A program made the translations under genes and the position numbers. A DNA stretch of 64,000 nt, from NCBI RefSeq assembly GCF_049800835.1, contig NZ_JBNAFU010000001.1:1302001-1366000 (forward strand), in the 5' to 3' direction. Positions 33,535 through 42,846 of the stretch are shown one piece after another. Under the pieces are notes generated by a model. The model was not told the origin of the DNA. It searched no databases and was given only the letters and a program-made list of their open reading frames with translations. The stretch comes from Dinoroseobacter sp049800835. GTDB lineage: Bacteria; Pseudomonadota; Alphaproteobacteria; Rhodobacterales; Rhodobacteraceae. The first letter of the stretch is position 1. Each line of letters begins with the position of its first letter.

Positions 33535-34530
33535 TCACTGCAGTGAGGGCGCAGGACGCGGCTTGCGCGCATGGAGGATCTTGAAACCATCTCTGGTGGC
33601 GCGCGTCGACAATTCGGCAAAGCAGTCCGAAAGCACCGCCTCGTACGGCAAATGCTGGTTGGCGACAAGGGTCAGGCTTGCGTCGCGCTTCAGCCGACGG
33701 GCGGCCGCACGTACGAACGCTTGACCGAGTCCGGGATCGGCCTTGCGAGAGGGATGAAAGGGCGGGTTCATGAGAATGGCGTCGTAGTCGCCACCCTCGA
33801 AGTTCAAAGCATCGGCCCAAAAAAAATGCGCACGCGGATCGGTGACATTGGCGCGCGCGGCGTCCAGTGCGGCCCATTCGGCCTCGATCAGGTCGATCCG
33901 GTCGATGGCGGGCATGCGCTGCAGAGCCTCTGCCGAAAGGTACCCCCACCCGGCACCCAGGTCTGCAACGCGACCGGACAAGGGGGGCAGCGTATTGATC
34001 AAAAGGGCCGATCCGCGATCGACTGCATCAGCAGAGAAAACACCGGGAGCGGTATGCCATCCCGTGGGGCCTGTGGCGGGCGTCATCCACGCGGCGGCGG
34101 CGTCGGGGATGATGGCCGGGCGTGTGAACCAGAACAGCTTTCCATGTGCCTTGGACAGGGTGTCCAATGGGCTGAAAATCTTCTTGCAATCCTTCAGGAG
34201 GCTTTCGACCCCGTCAGTCTTGGCCCCATCCACGACGATCATGCCTCCGGGGTCGACCAATGCGACAGCGCGCGCGACGAGAAGCCTTGCGTGATCCCGA
34301 CTTCGCGGGACACGGACGTACGAAGCCGCATATCTGCCGCTGGCTTCGGCTGAGACTTCAGCAGCGCGAGAAATCCATGCGTCGTGCGCCGGACGAAACC
34401 CATGCGCCACGGTCGTGCGCTCCAGCGGCAACCCTGTCACCCTAGGATCGGGTCGCATGGCAAGCACGGGGCCGGGAGGCCAACACAAGGCCCCCTGATC
34501 GAGGGCCATTTCAAGTCTGGGAGAGGTCAT
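33535..34530 (-). CDS. RsmC/RlmG-like class I methyltransferase
   Basis: 331 residues. An N-terminal degenerate methyltransferase-like half is followed by an MTS domain with the AdoMet loop RVADLGAGWGYLSAEAL (about 185-200) and the catalytic NPPF motif in AILMNPPFHPSRKADPG. This two-domain layout is typical of m2G rRNA methyltransferases such as RsmC (16S G1207) and RlmG (23S G1835). Which guanine is modified cannot be told here. It starts 24 nt after clpS on the same strand. Confidence 0.8.
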   Translation of the reverse strand: MTSPRLEMALDQGALCWPPGPVLAMRPDPRVTGLPLERTTVAHGFRPAHDAWISRAAEVSAEASGRYAASYVRVPRSRDHARLLVARAVALVDPGGMIVVDGAKTDGVESLLKDCKKIFSPLDTLSKAHGKLFWFTRPAIIPDAAAAWMTPATGPTGWHTAPGVFSADAVDRGSALLINTLPPLSGRVADLGAGWGYLSAEALQRMPAIDRIDLIEAEWAALDAARANVTDPRAHFFWADALNFEGGDYDAILMNPPFHPSRKADPGLGQAFVRAAARRLKRDASLTLVANQHLPYEAVLSDCFAELSTRATRDGFKILHARKPRPAPSLQ

Positions 34531-34554
34531 TGCAGAGCAGTCGAAGACGGACTG

Positions 34555-34905
34555 CTATTCCTTTTCCATGGTACACTGCAGCGGGTGCTGATGGCGGCGC
34601 GCGAAGTCCATGACCTGCGCCACTTTCGTTTCAGCGATCTCGTAGGAGAACACACCGACCACCGCCACGCCCTTCTTGTGCACTGTCAGCATCAATTCCA
34701 CCGCCTGACCGTGGGTCATGCCGAAGAAACGCTCCAGAACGTGCACGACAAACTCCATCGGCGTGTAGTCATCATTCAGGATCAACACCTTGTAAAGCGG
34801 CGGCTTTTCGGTCTTGGTCTGGGTCTTGGTGATGACGGAGGTGTCGTCACCCGGCGTCTCGGGGGTGTCTGCCATGCGTATCGGGGCTTTTTCGATCATG
34901 CGCAT
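34555..34905 (-). CDS. clpS: ClpS, adaptor of the ClpAP protease
   Basis: 116 residues, or 106 from the second ATG (MADTPETPG). The ClpS core spans PPLYKVLILNDDYTPMEFVVHVLERFF, with the NDDYT(P)M specificity pocket. GVAVVGVFSYEIAETKVAQV and a C-terminal tail follow. It delivers N-end-rule substrates (Phe, Leu, Tyr, Trp N-termini) to ClpA. The unstructured N-terminal arm with KTQTKTEK is normal. First gene of a small minus-strand unit with the methyltransferase and SDR genes, divergent from the HAD gene. Confidence 0.94.
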   Translation of the reverse strand: MRMIEKAPIRMADTPETPGDDTSVITKTQTKTEKPPLYKVLILNDDYTPMEFVVHVLERFFGMTHGQAVELMLTVHKKGVAVVGVFSYEIAETKVAQVMDFARRHQHPLQCTMEKE

Positions 34906-35028
34906 CCACTCTGGTCCTGCGGTTCAGCTTGGCAATATAAGGCCATACAGAGGGGAGAAAAGAGGGTCGCCCGGAACTCTGCCATCAAATCCCTCGCCAA
35001 ACACGAAAAGAACTGTCGAAACGCCCCA

Positions 35029-35733
35029 ATGCCCAATTCGTTAACGACAATCGCCTTCGACGCAGACGATACCCTGTGGCAAAACGAGCAGTTTTTCCGC
35101 CTCACCCAAGCCCGATTCGCAGAATTGCTGCGCAACTACACCGAGGAAGACCATTTGATGGATCGCCTGCTGGAGGCAGAACATCGCAACCTCGGGCACT
35201 ACGGTTTCGGCATCAAGGGTTTCGTCCTGTCGATGATCGAAACTGCATTGGAAGTCACTGATCACAAGGTTTCGGGCGAGGTGATCGCCGAGCTTCTGGC
35301 AGCCGGGCAAGACATGCTTCGCCATCCAATCCACCTGCTGCCGCACGTGGAAGAGACCGTGGGCACCCTCGCCGAAAACTACCGCATAGTGTTGATCACC
35401 AAAGGCGACTTGCTGGATCAGGAACGCAAGCTCGCGCAATCGGGGCTGGGCGACAGGTTCGACGCCGTCGAAATCGTTTCGCACAAGACGCGGGCCACGT
35501 ACGATCAGGTGTTCGCTGCAGACCCGCTTGGACCAAGCGGCGCGATGATGGTGGGAAACTCTCTCAAGTCCGATGTCATTCCGGCACTGGAGGCCGGGGC
35601 ATGGGCCGTTTACGTGCCCCATGACCTGACGTGGGAACTTGAGCACGCACCCAAGCCCGCAGGCTCCGCACGGTTCCGAGAGATTCCGGACCTCGGCCAC
35701 TTGCCGGCCTTGATCGACCAAATCAGCACCTGA
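35029..35733 (+). CDS. HAD-superfamily hydrolase
   Basis: 234 residues. Motif I is FDADDTLW with the nucleophile and general acid Asp; motif II is LITKGD (Thr); motif III/IV lies in VGNSLKSDVIPALEAGAW. Helical cap 1 (about 20-95) makes it a subfamily IA phosphatase. It resembles the YjjG/FMN-phosphatase-like branch, but the substrate is not known. The start at MPNSLTTIAFDADDT is chosen because the motif I strand begins there. Confidence 0.85.
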   Translation: MPNSLTTIAFDADDTLWQNEQFFRLTQARFAELLRNYTEEDHLMDRLLEAEHRNLGHYGFGIKGFVLSMIETALEVTDHKVSGEVIAELLAAGQDMLRHPIHLLPHVEETVGTLAENYRIVLITKGDLLDQERKLAQSGLGDRFDAVEIVSHKTRATYDQVFAADPLGPSGAMMVGNSLKSDVIPALEAGAWAVYVPHDLTWELEHAPKPAGSARFREIPDLGHLPALIDQIST

Positions 35734-35910
35734 CCAAAGAGGGCCGCTTGTGTCGGCTCTCATCGCAGGCTCAAGATATGCCCTGTACCACCTGAAAATA
35801 CAGCGCTTTTTAATAAAAGCAGGCGTTCCCCGTGCAGTCGTTTCGTGCTACGGTGGTGGCAATAAAAAGCGTCCAACGAGGCGCAGAGGCAGTTACAGGA
35901 TCGAGCGCAC

Positions 35911-37554
35911 ATGTCAGCCCATCGCACAGGTGGGGTCTGCAGGCTCCTTGGAGTCGCGACCACAATCGCAATTCTTTTTCTTTCAGGCGCGGTGAGCGCA
36001 GCCCCATATGCGGCCATGGTCATGGATGCGCGATCGGGCAAGGTACTGCACGCGGAAAATGCAGACACGCGGCTCCACCCGGCCTCTCTGACGAAGATGA
36101 TGACCCTTTACATCGCCTTCGAAGCAGTGCGGCTGGGGGAAATTACACTTGATACCAAGGTGCGCGTGTCCAAGAAAGCGGCGGCCGAAGTTCCATCGAA
36201 ACTGGGCTTGAAACCCGGCCAGCGTATCGCGCTGAGATACCTTATCCGCGCATCGGCAGTGAAATCCGCGAATGATGCAGCCACAGCAATCGGCGAGGCG
36301 ATCTCGGGGTCGGAGGCGGCCTTCGCTCGCCGCATGAACCGCACGGCCAAGGCACTCGGGATGACCCGCACGACCTTCAAGAATGCCCATGGATTGACCG
36401 AGGCTGGCCACCTGTCCACGGCGCGCGACATGACCGTTCTGGGGCGCCGGCTGTTTTATGATTATCCGCAGTACTACAACCTCTTCTCTCGCCAGGCGAC
36501 GAACACCACGATGGGAACGGTGCGCAACACCAACCGACGGCTGCTGAATGCCTATCGCGGCGCGGACGGGATCAAGACCGGGTACACGCGTGCGGCTGGC
36601 TTCAACCTGGTCGCCTCGGCGGAACGCGGGCAGGAGCGGATCATCGCAACCGTGTTCGGCGGTCGCTCCACCGCGACGCGCAACGCCCGGGTGGCGGAAT
36701 TGCTGAACCTCGGCTTCCGCAAGGCCCCGACGCGGGTCGCGGTACGCAAACCCGCATTGCCGAACTATGCCAATGTACCGGCTGCACGTACCGTGCGCAC
36801 GCAACTTGCAGTGACCCGGAGCCCGCGCCCGGTGCCGCGTCCGGGAGGGCAGCAACCCGCTGCAACTCTGCTGGCGTCGATCGCACCATCGGTCGAAACC
36901 GCAATCGCGCAAACCGCAGCGGAGCTTCAGTTGGCTCAACAGGAAGCTGCCAAGTATGATATCGCAAACGTCCTCGTGCGCGAGGCAGAGGAGTCACCCG
37001 GGCGCCCGGCCCCGAGACCGAACCGCACTGTGGAACCGGTGGCAGAGCCTGATACGGTGGAAGTGGCCCAAGCCGATACGACCGAACAAACCGAGCTTCC
37101 GAACATCGTGAACAGCGACGTTGCCGCCGATTCAAGCGGGACACTGCAACGCGGACCAGCCCCGGACGCGCAAACCGAAGACCGCCGCAATGCCGCGGCA
37201 GTTGCGACGGGGGCGGTGGCGTCCCCTCGCCCGGCTGACGCACCGGCGCCACGTCGGTTTGCGACCGTCACCGACGCCGTCACCGAGATAGTCTCACGCG
37301 CGTCAACATCCGGCGGTCGCCACTGGGGGATCAACGTTGGCGCGTACCCAACGCAGTATCAGGCCGAGCGCGCCTTGCTAAAGATTGCCCTCAAGGAAAT
37401 CGGAACGCTGGACGAGGCCTTGCGCAAGGTCTCAAGAAGCGGAGGACAGTTTCAAGCCAATTTCGTCGGCCTGAACCAGGACACTGCGACGTTGGCCTGC
37501 CGCCGACTGACCGCGCAAAACATCCCCTGCGAGCCGCTTAGCCCGCCGTCGTAA
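35911..37554 (+). CDS. D-alanyl-D-alanine carboxypeptidase with C-terminal SPOR domain
   Basis: 547 residues. Signal peptide about 1-30. The S11 peptidase domain (about 33-265) has SxxK in HPASLTKMMTLY, SxN in KSANDAA and KTG in GIKTGYTRAAGF. A proline- and acid-rich linker (about 290-460) leads to a SPOR domain (about 470-545; GRHWGINVGAYPTQYQAERAL) that binds denuded glycan at the division septum. It trims the terminal D-Ala of peptidoglycan stem peptides in the periplasm. The 177 nt upstream hold no gene that I can support. Confidence 0.92.
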   Translation: MSAHRTGGVCRLLGVATTIAILFLSGAVSAAPYAAMVMDARSGKVLHAENADTRLHPASLTKMMTLYIAFEAVRLGEITLDTKVRVSKKAAAEVPSKLGLKPGQRIALRYLIRASAVKSANDAATAIGEAISGSEAAFARRMNRTAKALGMTRTTFKNAHGLTEAGHLSTARDMTVLGRRLFYDYPQYYNLFSRQATNTTMGTVRNTNRRLLNAYRGADGIKTGYTRAAGFNLVASAERGQERIIATVFGGRSTATRNARVAELLNLGFRKAPTRVAVRKPALPNYANVPAARTVRTQLAVTRSPRPVPRPGGQQPAATLLASIAPSVETAIAQTAAELQLAQQEAAKYDIANVLVREAEESPGRPAPRPNRTVEPVAEPDTVEVAQADTTEQTELPNIVNSDVAADSSGTLQRGPAPDAQTEDRRNAAAVATGAVASPRPADAPAPRRFATVTDAVTEIVSRASTSGGRHWGINVGAYPTQYQAERALLKIALKEIGTLDEALRKVSRSGGQFQANFVGLNQDTATLACRRLTAQNIPCEPLSPPS

Positions 37555-37570
37555 TCGACCAGACCTGCGG

Positions 37571-37729
37571 TTACTGCTTGGGCTTGTCGTCGAATTCGTC
37601 TGACAGGATACGCTGGCTATCACCTTCGGGGTCGTCGAACTGGCGCGTCTTGACCATCCAGAAGAACCCCGCAAGCCCGACTGTGCCAAGAAACAGCGAG
37701 ATTGGGATCAGATAGGACAGGACTTCCAT
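37571..37729 (-). CDS. ccoS: CcoS, cbb3 oxidase maturation protein
   Basis: 52 residues. It begins MEVLSYLIPISLFLGTVGLA, one membrane helix, then GFFWMVKTRQFDDPEGDSQR. This Q-(Y/F)-DD-PEGD-(A/S)-xR-IL pattern is the CcoS signature. CcoS is needed to insert heme and copper into CcoN. The ATG lies 7 nt after the ccoI stop, making it the last gene of ccoG-ccoH-ccoI-ccoS. The small size makes it easy to miss. Confidence 0.92.
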   Translation of the reverse strand: MEVLSYLIPISLFLGTVGLAGFFWMVKTRQFDDPEGDSQRILSDEFDDKPKQ

Positions 37730-37736
37730 CAGCGCC

Positions 37737-39908
37737 TCACTTCAAACGCAGCGAATTCAGCGTCACTGTAATGGAAGAGAGCGACATCGCCAACGCAGCC
37801 ATCAGAGGCGTGGCAAGACCGGCAATTGCCAACGGCACCGCAACGATGTTGTAGATCGTCGAAATGGTGAAATTCTCATGGATGCGTTTGGTGGACTGTC
37901 GGGCGGTTTCGAGGACGTGTGCAATCGGGGACATATCCTGGCCGAGCAGGACCATATCTGACGCAACACGTGCTGCATCAAGTGCCGTCGCAGGAGAAAT
38001 AGACACGTGCGCCGCAGCCAGCGCCGCGGTGTCGTTCAGACCATCCCCGACCATCAGGACCCGAGCGCCTTCGGCGGTGCGGGCTTCGATATGCGCAACC
38101 TTGTCCTCGGGCAGACATTCGGCCTGCCATGTCGAAATGCCAAGAGCATCCGCAACCCGCGAGACGGCTTGGGGTGTGTCGCCGGACAAAAGGGTGACCT
38201 TCGTCCCCTGAGCGCGCAGGGCCGCCACGGCCTCCGCGGCACCTTCGCGCAAGGCGTCGCTGAAGCGGAACGCCAGCGGCGACTGGGTGCCGATCTGCAG
38301 CCATGTCGCTGTGTCCCCGCCTGTCGGCGCGCCGACCCAGTCCGCCCGACCCAGGCGAACCCTTTGACCTTGCCACATCGCCTGCACACCGTGGCCGGGA
38401 ACCTCGCGCAGGTCTTCAACGGTCGCCACGTCACCGTCTGCATCGCGCAACAAGGCTTCCGCCAGAGGATGCGTCGAGCCTTGGGCCAGGGCCCGCGCCA
38501 CGGACAGTGCCACCGTGTCGGCGTCATGACCCAGCAACTGCGGTGTCCCCTTGGTCAGCGTGCCTGTCTTGTCGAAAACGACTTCGTCCACTTCAGCCAG
38601 ACGCTCCAACGCGGTTCCGTCCTTGATCAGCAAGCCCCGCTTGAAAAGCTTGCCGGATGCGGCAGTTGTCACCGCAGGAACGGCGAGGCCTAGGGCGCAC
38701 GGACAGGTGATGATCAAGACCGCCGACGCGATGTTCAGCGAAAGCCGAAGATCACCGGAATAGAGGTACCACCCTACCCCTGTCAGCACCGCCAGAATGT
38801 GGACCCCAGGCGCATAAAGCGCCGCAGCGCGATCCGCAAGCGACGTGTATCTGGACCGCGCGCTTTCGGCGACCGCAACAAGGTCCGCAATGCGGTGCAG
38901 CGAGCTGTCTTCACCGGCGGCCGTGACCCTGATTGTCAAGACACCGGTCAGGTTCATCTCCCCAGCGGCCACCTGATCGCCCGGCTGCGCGCGCACAGGC
39001 AGACTCTCTCCGGTGAGCAAGCCGCGGTCTCGCTCTGACATGCCGGCCTCGACAACACCGTCTACGGGAATGCGCCCGCCGGGTTTGACGATCACGACAT
39101 CCCCGACGGCGAGTTCTGCGATCGGGGTCAGCACCTCTGTTCCGCCAACAAGTTTGGTCGCACGCGGCACCTCAAGTGCCGCAAGTTCCTGTGCGGCGGA
39201 CCGCGCGGATGCGCGCATTCGGAAATCGAGGTATCTGCCTGCGAGCAGGAAAAACGTCAACGAAACGGCTGCGTCGAAATAGGCATGTTTGCCGGACTGT
39301 GACGTTTCATAGAGCGACATTCCGACCGCCAACAGAATCGCGAGCGAAATCGGTACATCCATGTTCAGGCGACCGTTTTTCAACGCGGCCCATGCATTCC
39401 GGAAGAAGGGCTGCGCGCAGAACCCGACGGTCGGAATGGCAATTGCCGCAGAAATCCAGTGGAACATGTCGCGGGTCGCGTCTTCGGCACCGGACCAGAC
39501 CGCAACCGACAAAAGCATGATATTCATCATTGCAAAGCCGGACACGGCAAGGCGCATAAGCAACTCCCGCGCAGGTCGATCCGCCTCGGCATTGCCGAGC
39601 TGCGCGGGATCGAGTTCGTAGGCTTCAAACCCCTTGCCGGTCAGCATCTCCGCCAGATCATGCGCGCTCACACCATCTTCGGCATCCACAAGAGCGCGCT
39701 TCAGTGTCAGGTTCACGCGCGCAGCAGACACGCCGGGGACCGCATGCAGCAATCGCTCCACCCCGGAGATACAGGCAGCGCAATGAATCTTGGGCAGTGA
39801 CAGCACAAGCCGCCCCTCGGGCTTGCGGCCCCGGGCAACACTTTCCGCCATCGCACCGGCCGCGCAAGCGGGGCAGGCCGAGGGCGTTTGGGCTGTCACA
39901 TCGCTCAT
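37737..39908 (-). CDS. ccoI: CcoI/FixI copper-translocating P-type ATPase
   Basis: 723 residues. An N-terminal CPACAAGAM motif is followed by a heavy-metal-associated domain with CAACISGVERLL. Eight membrane helices carry the ion-path CPC in ITCPCALGLAVP. The phosphorylation motif is FDKTGTLTKG and the hinge is VGDGLNDTAALA. CcoI exports Cu(I) for assembly of the CcoN binuclear centre. The start is 1 nt from the ccoH stop and the stop is 7 nt before ccoS, so the four assembly genes are one operon driven from the FNR box before ccoG. Confidence 0.95.
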   Translation of the reverse strand: MSDVTAQTPSACPACAAGAMAESVARGRKPEGRLVLSLPKIHCAACISGVERLLHAVPGVSAARVNLTLKRALVDAEDGVSAHDLAEMLTGKGFEAYELDPAQLGNAEADRPARELLMRLAVSGFAMMNIMLLSVAVWSGAEDATRDMFHWISAAIAIPTVGFCAQPFFRNAWAALKNGRLNMDVPISLAILLAVGMSLYETSQSGKHAYFDAAVSLTFFLLAGRYLDFRMRASARSAAQELAALEVPRATKLVGGTEVLTPIAELAVGDVVIVKPGGRIPVDGVVEAGMSERDRGLLTGESLPVRAQPGDQVAAGEMNLTGVLTIRVTAAGEDSSLHRIADLVAVAESARSRYTSLADRAAALYAPGVHILAVLTGVGWYLYSGDLRLSLNIASAVLIITCPCALGLAVPAVTTAASGKLFKRGLLIKDGTALERLAEVDEVVFDKTGTLTKGTPQLLGHDADTVALSVARALAQGSTHPLAEALLRDADGDVATVEDLREVPGHGVQAMWQGQRVRLGRADWVGAPTGGDTATWLQIGTQSPLAFRFSDALREGAAEAVAALRAQGTKVTLLSGDTPQAVSRVADALGISTWQAECLPEDKVAHIEARTAEGARVLMVGDGLNDTAALAAAHVSISPATALDAARVASDMVLLGQDMSPIAHVLETARQSTKRIHENFTISTIYNIVAVPLAIAGLATPLMAALAMSLSSITVTLNSLRLK

Positions 39909-39909
39909 A

Positions 39910-40377
39910 TCAATCGCGCACGTGCAGGATCATACGCTGCTGAAACACGGTACCATCTGGTGCCTTTGCCTGAAGGCGCAGGTTCCAGTTCCCGCCGTCC
40001 AGGTCAACGGGCGCGGCAAAATCCATGCCTGTCCAGAACAGAGCCGGGGAAAAGTCATCCCGCACGTGGGTCGCGCGCCCTAGCGTTGCCGAGACGAGTT
40101 CAGCCTCTACCGGCTGTCCTGCCTCATCAAGGATGATCAGGTGAAGCATCCCCTCCTCCACCTTTGCCGATACGTCCCAGCCGAGCGCCAGTTGCGCATC
40201 GCGGTTTTCATCGAACTTCTGGCTCGCGACGTAAGAATTCTTGACCTCGAGCCCGGGAAAGGTGGACACCGCGTTGTAAGCCATCGTCAGGTTCACCGCG
40301 ATGATCGTCCCGAAAGCGCCCACCATGATCATCAACATATGCCGACCGGTGAACTCGCGCTCTTTCACATTGCTCAT
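39910..40377 (-). CDS. ccoH: CcoH/FixH cbb3 oxidase assembly protein
   Basis: 155 residues. A single N-terminal helix (about 13-35, MLMIMVGAFGTIIAVNLTM) carries the FixH pattern GAFGTIIAVNLTMAYNAVSTFPGLEVKNSY (split). A periplasmic beta domain follows, ending FQQRMILHVRD. CcoH binds CcoN and stays with assembly intermediates. The start overlaps the ccoG stop by 4 nt (40374-40377), so translation is coupled. Confidence 0.93.
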   Translation of the reverse strand: MSNVKEREFTGRHMLMIMVGAFGTIIAVNLTMAYNAVSTFPGLEVKNSYVASQKFDENRDAQLALGWDVSAKVEEGMLHLIILDEAGQPVEAELVSATLGRATHVRDDFSPALFWTGMDFAAPVDLDGGNWNLRLQAKAPDGTVFQQRMILHVRD

Positions 40378-41804
40378 CTGCTGCCCTTTCCATTGAAAAC
40401 AGTGTCTTTGAACGCCCGCTCCTGCGAGGTTGCATCTTCAACCCAGATCCTGACGTCCGTCCGGTCGCCCTCTGCCGCTGCACTTCCCGCATCCCCGATA
40501 ATGTAGACACGTTGGAGGAAGGTGCTGTCAGCAGGCACATTGACCCATGTCGTGTCGGTGCCTTCGAGGTCGAGACGCAGGGGCGCGCTGCTGACGACCG
40601 ACAGGTCGAACCGGCGCTCCTCTCCGTGCTTGTTGAGTAGGCGCACTTCGTAGGTATTCCGAATGGCGCCGTCCGAGAGTGTCACGAAAATCGGATTGCG
40701 CACCGGCGCGACCGTCATTTCGATTTCGGAGCGCAGGAATAAAGCCACGGTCAGGCCTATCCCGACGCCCGCCCACAGCGTGGTGTACAAGATCGTCCGC
40801 GGGCGGAGGATATGCTGCCACGGTCGGCGACCCGCCTTTCCCTGCCGCTCCAGCGTTTCATCCGAAAGCGCCATATAGTCCACAAGTCCGCGGGGTTTGC
40901 CCATCTTGGCCATGATGTCATCGCAGGCATCGATACACAGCGCACAAGTGATACATTCGAGCTGCTGACCATTTCGGATATCGATACCCACCGGGCACAC
41001 ATTCACGCAGGCCATGCAATCGATACAATCACCCATCGGTTCCCCGGCTTTCACAGCGTCGGAATGCTTGCGCGGCTCCCCGCGCCATTCGCGATAGCCA
41101 ACGGTCAGGGTATCCTCATCCATCATCGCAGCCTGAATACGTGGCCACGGGCAGGCATAGATACAGATCTGCTCGCGCGCGAAGCCGCCAAACAGAAAGG
41201 TCGTCGCGGTCAGTACGGCGATCGTGGTGTAGGCAATCGGATGTGCGTCGAAGGTCAGAAGATCGCGCAGCAAGGTCGGGGCGTCGGTAAAATAAAACAC
41301 CCAAGCCCCCCCGGTCGCGACGGCGATCAGCAGCCAGATCGCCCATTTCGTGGCGCGCAGTCGCACTTTCTTTGCGCTGAGCGGCGCGCGATGCAAGCGC
41401 AGGCGGTTGTTGCGATCCCCTTCGACCCAGCGCTCGACAAGGATAAACAGGTCGGTCCAAACGGTCTGAGGGCACGCGTACCCACACCACACCCGCCCCA
41501 TGGCCGATGTGAACAGGAACAAGCCGAGGCCCGCCATAATCAGGAGACCCGCAACGAAATAGAATTCGTGGGGCCAGATCTCGATCATGAAGAAGTAAAA
41601 CCGCCGGTTCGCCAGATCGACCAGAACCGCCTGATCCGGCAAGTTGGGCCCTCTGTCCCAACGGATCCATGGCGTCAGATAGTAGATCCCCAGCGTTACC
41701 GCCATGATCCACCATTTCATTGTTCGAAAGCTGCCCGAAACACGTTTCGGAAAAATGGGTTCCCGCGCTGCGTAAAGGCTTTGCGGTTCTTCAGCTGATG
41801 ACAC
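40374..41804 (-). CDS. ccoG: CcoG/RdxA/FixG polyferredoxin
   Basis: 476 residues from the GTG at 41804, supported by GGAG 8 nt upstream and by normal family length; an ATG-containing extension upstream crosses the promoter and is not accepted. About five membrane helices, a CGYACPQTVW motif, a double 4Fe-4S segment CIDCMACVNVCPVGI and CITCALCIDACDDIM, and a C-terminal Ig-like domain (about 365-476). CcoG is a cupric reductase that supplies Cu(I) for cbb3 assembly. First gene of ccoGHIS, with an FNR box 61 nt upstream. Confidence 0.94.
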   Translation of the reverse strand: MSSAEEPQSLYAAREPIFPKRVSGSFRTMKWWIMAVTLGIYYLTPWIRWDRGPNLPDQAVLVDLANRRFYFFMIEIWPHEFYFVAGLLIMAGLGLFLFTSAMGRVWCGYACPQTVWTDLFILVERWVEGDRNNRLRLHRAPLSAKKVRLRATKWAIWLLIAVATGGAWVFYFTDAPTLLRDLLTFDAHPIAYTTIAVLTATTFLFGGFAREQICIYACPWPRIQAAMMDEDTLTVGYREWRGEPRKHSDAVKAGEPMGDCIDCMACVNVCPVGIDIRNGQQLECITCALCIDACDDIMAKMGKPRGLVDYMALSDETLERQGKAGRRPWQHILRPRTILYTTLWAGVGIGLTVALFLRSEIEMTVAPVRNPIFVTLSDGAIRNTYEVRLLNKHGEERRFDLSVVSSAPLRLDLEGTDTTWVNVPADSTFLQRVYIIGDAGSAAAEGDRTDVRIWVEDATSQERAFKDTVFNGKGSR

Positions 41805-41864
41805 GTCGCGACTCCAAGTCCTAAAGCTTAGTATGTCATTTGGCTTTTTTGATGCGACTCCACA

Positions 41865-41878
41865 TTGACCTGAGTCAA
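41865..41878 (-). promoter_or_regulatory. FNR box upstream of ccoG
   Basis: TTGACCTGAGTCAA is a perfect TTGAC-N4-GTCAA palindrome, matching the FnrL/FixK consensus TTGAT-N4-ATCAA with accepted T/C and A/G changes. It lies 61 nt before the ccoG GTG. FnrL is encoded 5 kb away in this window. Confidence 0.85.
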
Positions 41879-41892
41879 AAAACGACTGCGGC

Positions 41893-41925
41893 GGCCTGTC
41901 TCGACCTGGTTTTTTTTGACAGGCC
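41893..41925. other. Stem-loop with T-run between ccoG promoter and the sorting-tail gene
   Basis: GGCCTGTC (41893-41900) pairs with GACAGGCC (41918-41925) around a 17-nt loop that contains a run of eight or more T. It may act together with the neighbouring 12-bp hairpin to insulate ccoG from the gene upstream. No ORF is present. Confidence 0.4.
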
Positions 41926-41934
41926 AGACAGCAA

Positions 41935-41962
41935 GAAACCCGCAATCGAGATTGCGGGTTTC
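41935..41962 (-). terminator. Terminator hairpin after the VPLPA-CTERM-like gene
   Basis: A perfect 12-bp stem, GAAACCCGCAAT (41935-41946) / ATTGCGGGTTTC (41951-41962) with a 4-nt loop, lies 23 nt past the stop at 41985. No long T-run follows directly, but TTGCTGTCTGG and a second hairpin do. Confidence 0.7.
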
Positions 41963-41984
41963 GATGGCGTTCTGTGGGCAAAGG

Positions 41985-42722
41985 TCAACTCGGACGGCGA
42001 TGCCTGACCCAGAGCAGCAAGCCAGCGCCGCCAAGCAACAAGGGTAGCCCACCTGGCAAGGGCGTTACCGCAAGCGGCGTCGCAGCGGCGGAAGGCAAAG
42101 GTGGCAGTGGTGCATCATCAAGATTGAAGAAACTGGCGCCGTTCGAGCGGGTAAATACGCCGACACGCCCCGCCACGCCGGAGAAATCACCACCAACCGA
42201 AAACCCGGTAAGAGAAGCCCCCGCCTCGCGTAGTTCGAAGCTGATCCGGTCAGTGGCCACGCTAAGAGAAAAGTCGTATTCGACCCGCGCCGACCACAAA
42301 AGCGACTCGTCGCGCCAAAGGACGTCTGTGACGCCTTCATCCTCGGAAACAAGCATCAAACCACCGAAGCGACGTCCGGCTTCCCAATCGTGATCCTCAC
42401 CCCCGGTCCAGGTTATGCGATAGTTGTTGAAGCCGTTTTCATAGCCAAACACCAGACCTAGAATATCGTCATCCTCGGGTGCGTATATGGTCCCCGAAAA
42501 ATCAAACGGCGACGAGACGATCTCGTTTGTAACGACCGCCAGATCGCCATTGCCGTAGATATTCACGAAACCATCACCGGTCGCGCTTGTCCCGGATTGG
42601 TTTTCCTTGATCGGATCATCTGCGTTGATCCAATCCGTAGCGTCAAGGGTGACCGCAGACGCGCCGCCAGCCGTGCACAGCATGAGGACAGCGGCAGCGA
42701 TGTTTTTCACGAGGGGTGACAT
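41985..42722 (-). CDS. Secreted protein with VPLPA-CTERM-like sorting tail
   Basis: 245 residues. Signal peptide about 1-23 (ending GASA). The mature part is beta-rich: FDFSGTIYAPEDDDILGLVFGYENGFNNY (in parts), ITWTGGEDHDWEAGRRFGG and FSVGGDFSGVAGRVGVFTRSNGASFFNL, reminiscent of a concanavalin/LamG-like or DUF1080-like sandwich. The C-terminus is TPLPGGLPLLLGGAGLLLW-VRHRR: a PLPGG motif, a helix and a basic end. This is the VPLPA-CTERM form of PEP-CTERM sorting signals used by Rhodobacterales for exosortase-like processing. Its place between ccoNOQP and ccoGHIS is unusual. Confidence 0.75.
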   Translation of the reverse strand: MSPLVKNIAAAVLMLCTAGGASAVTLDATDWINADDPIKENQSGTSATGDGFVNIYGNGDLAVVTNEIVSSPFDFSGTIYAPEDDDILGLVFGYENGFNNYRITWTGGEDHDWEAGRRFGGLMLVSEDEGVTDVLWRDESLLWSARVEYDFSLSVATDRISFELREAGASLTGFSVGGDFSGVAGRVGVFTRSNGASFFNLDDAPLPPLPSAAATPLAVTPLPGGLPLLLGGAGLLLWVRHRRPS

Positions 42723-42846
42723 GCCCGTTTACCTTCAAGTCAAAATCGTTCGATTGTTGGTTAATGAGGCAATAGGGCGTGATTACGGCCAATAGTGGGG
42801 AAGGGTTTGGCATTTCGACCGCAGCGAGGTCGCGCCGGAAAAACAT

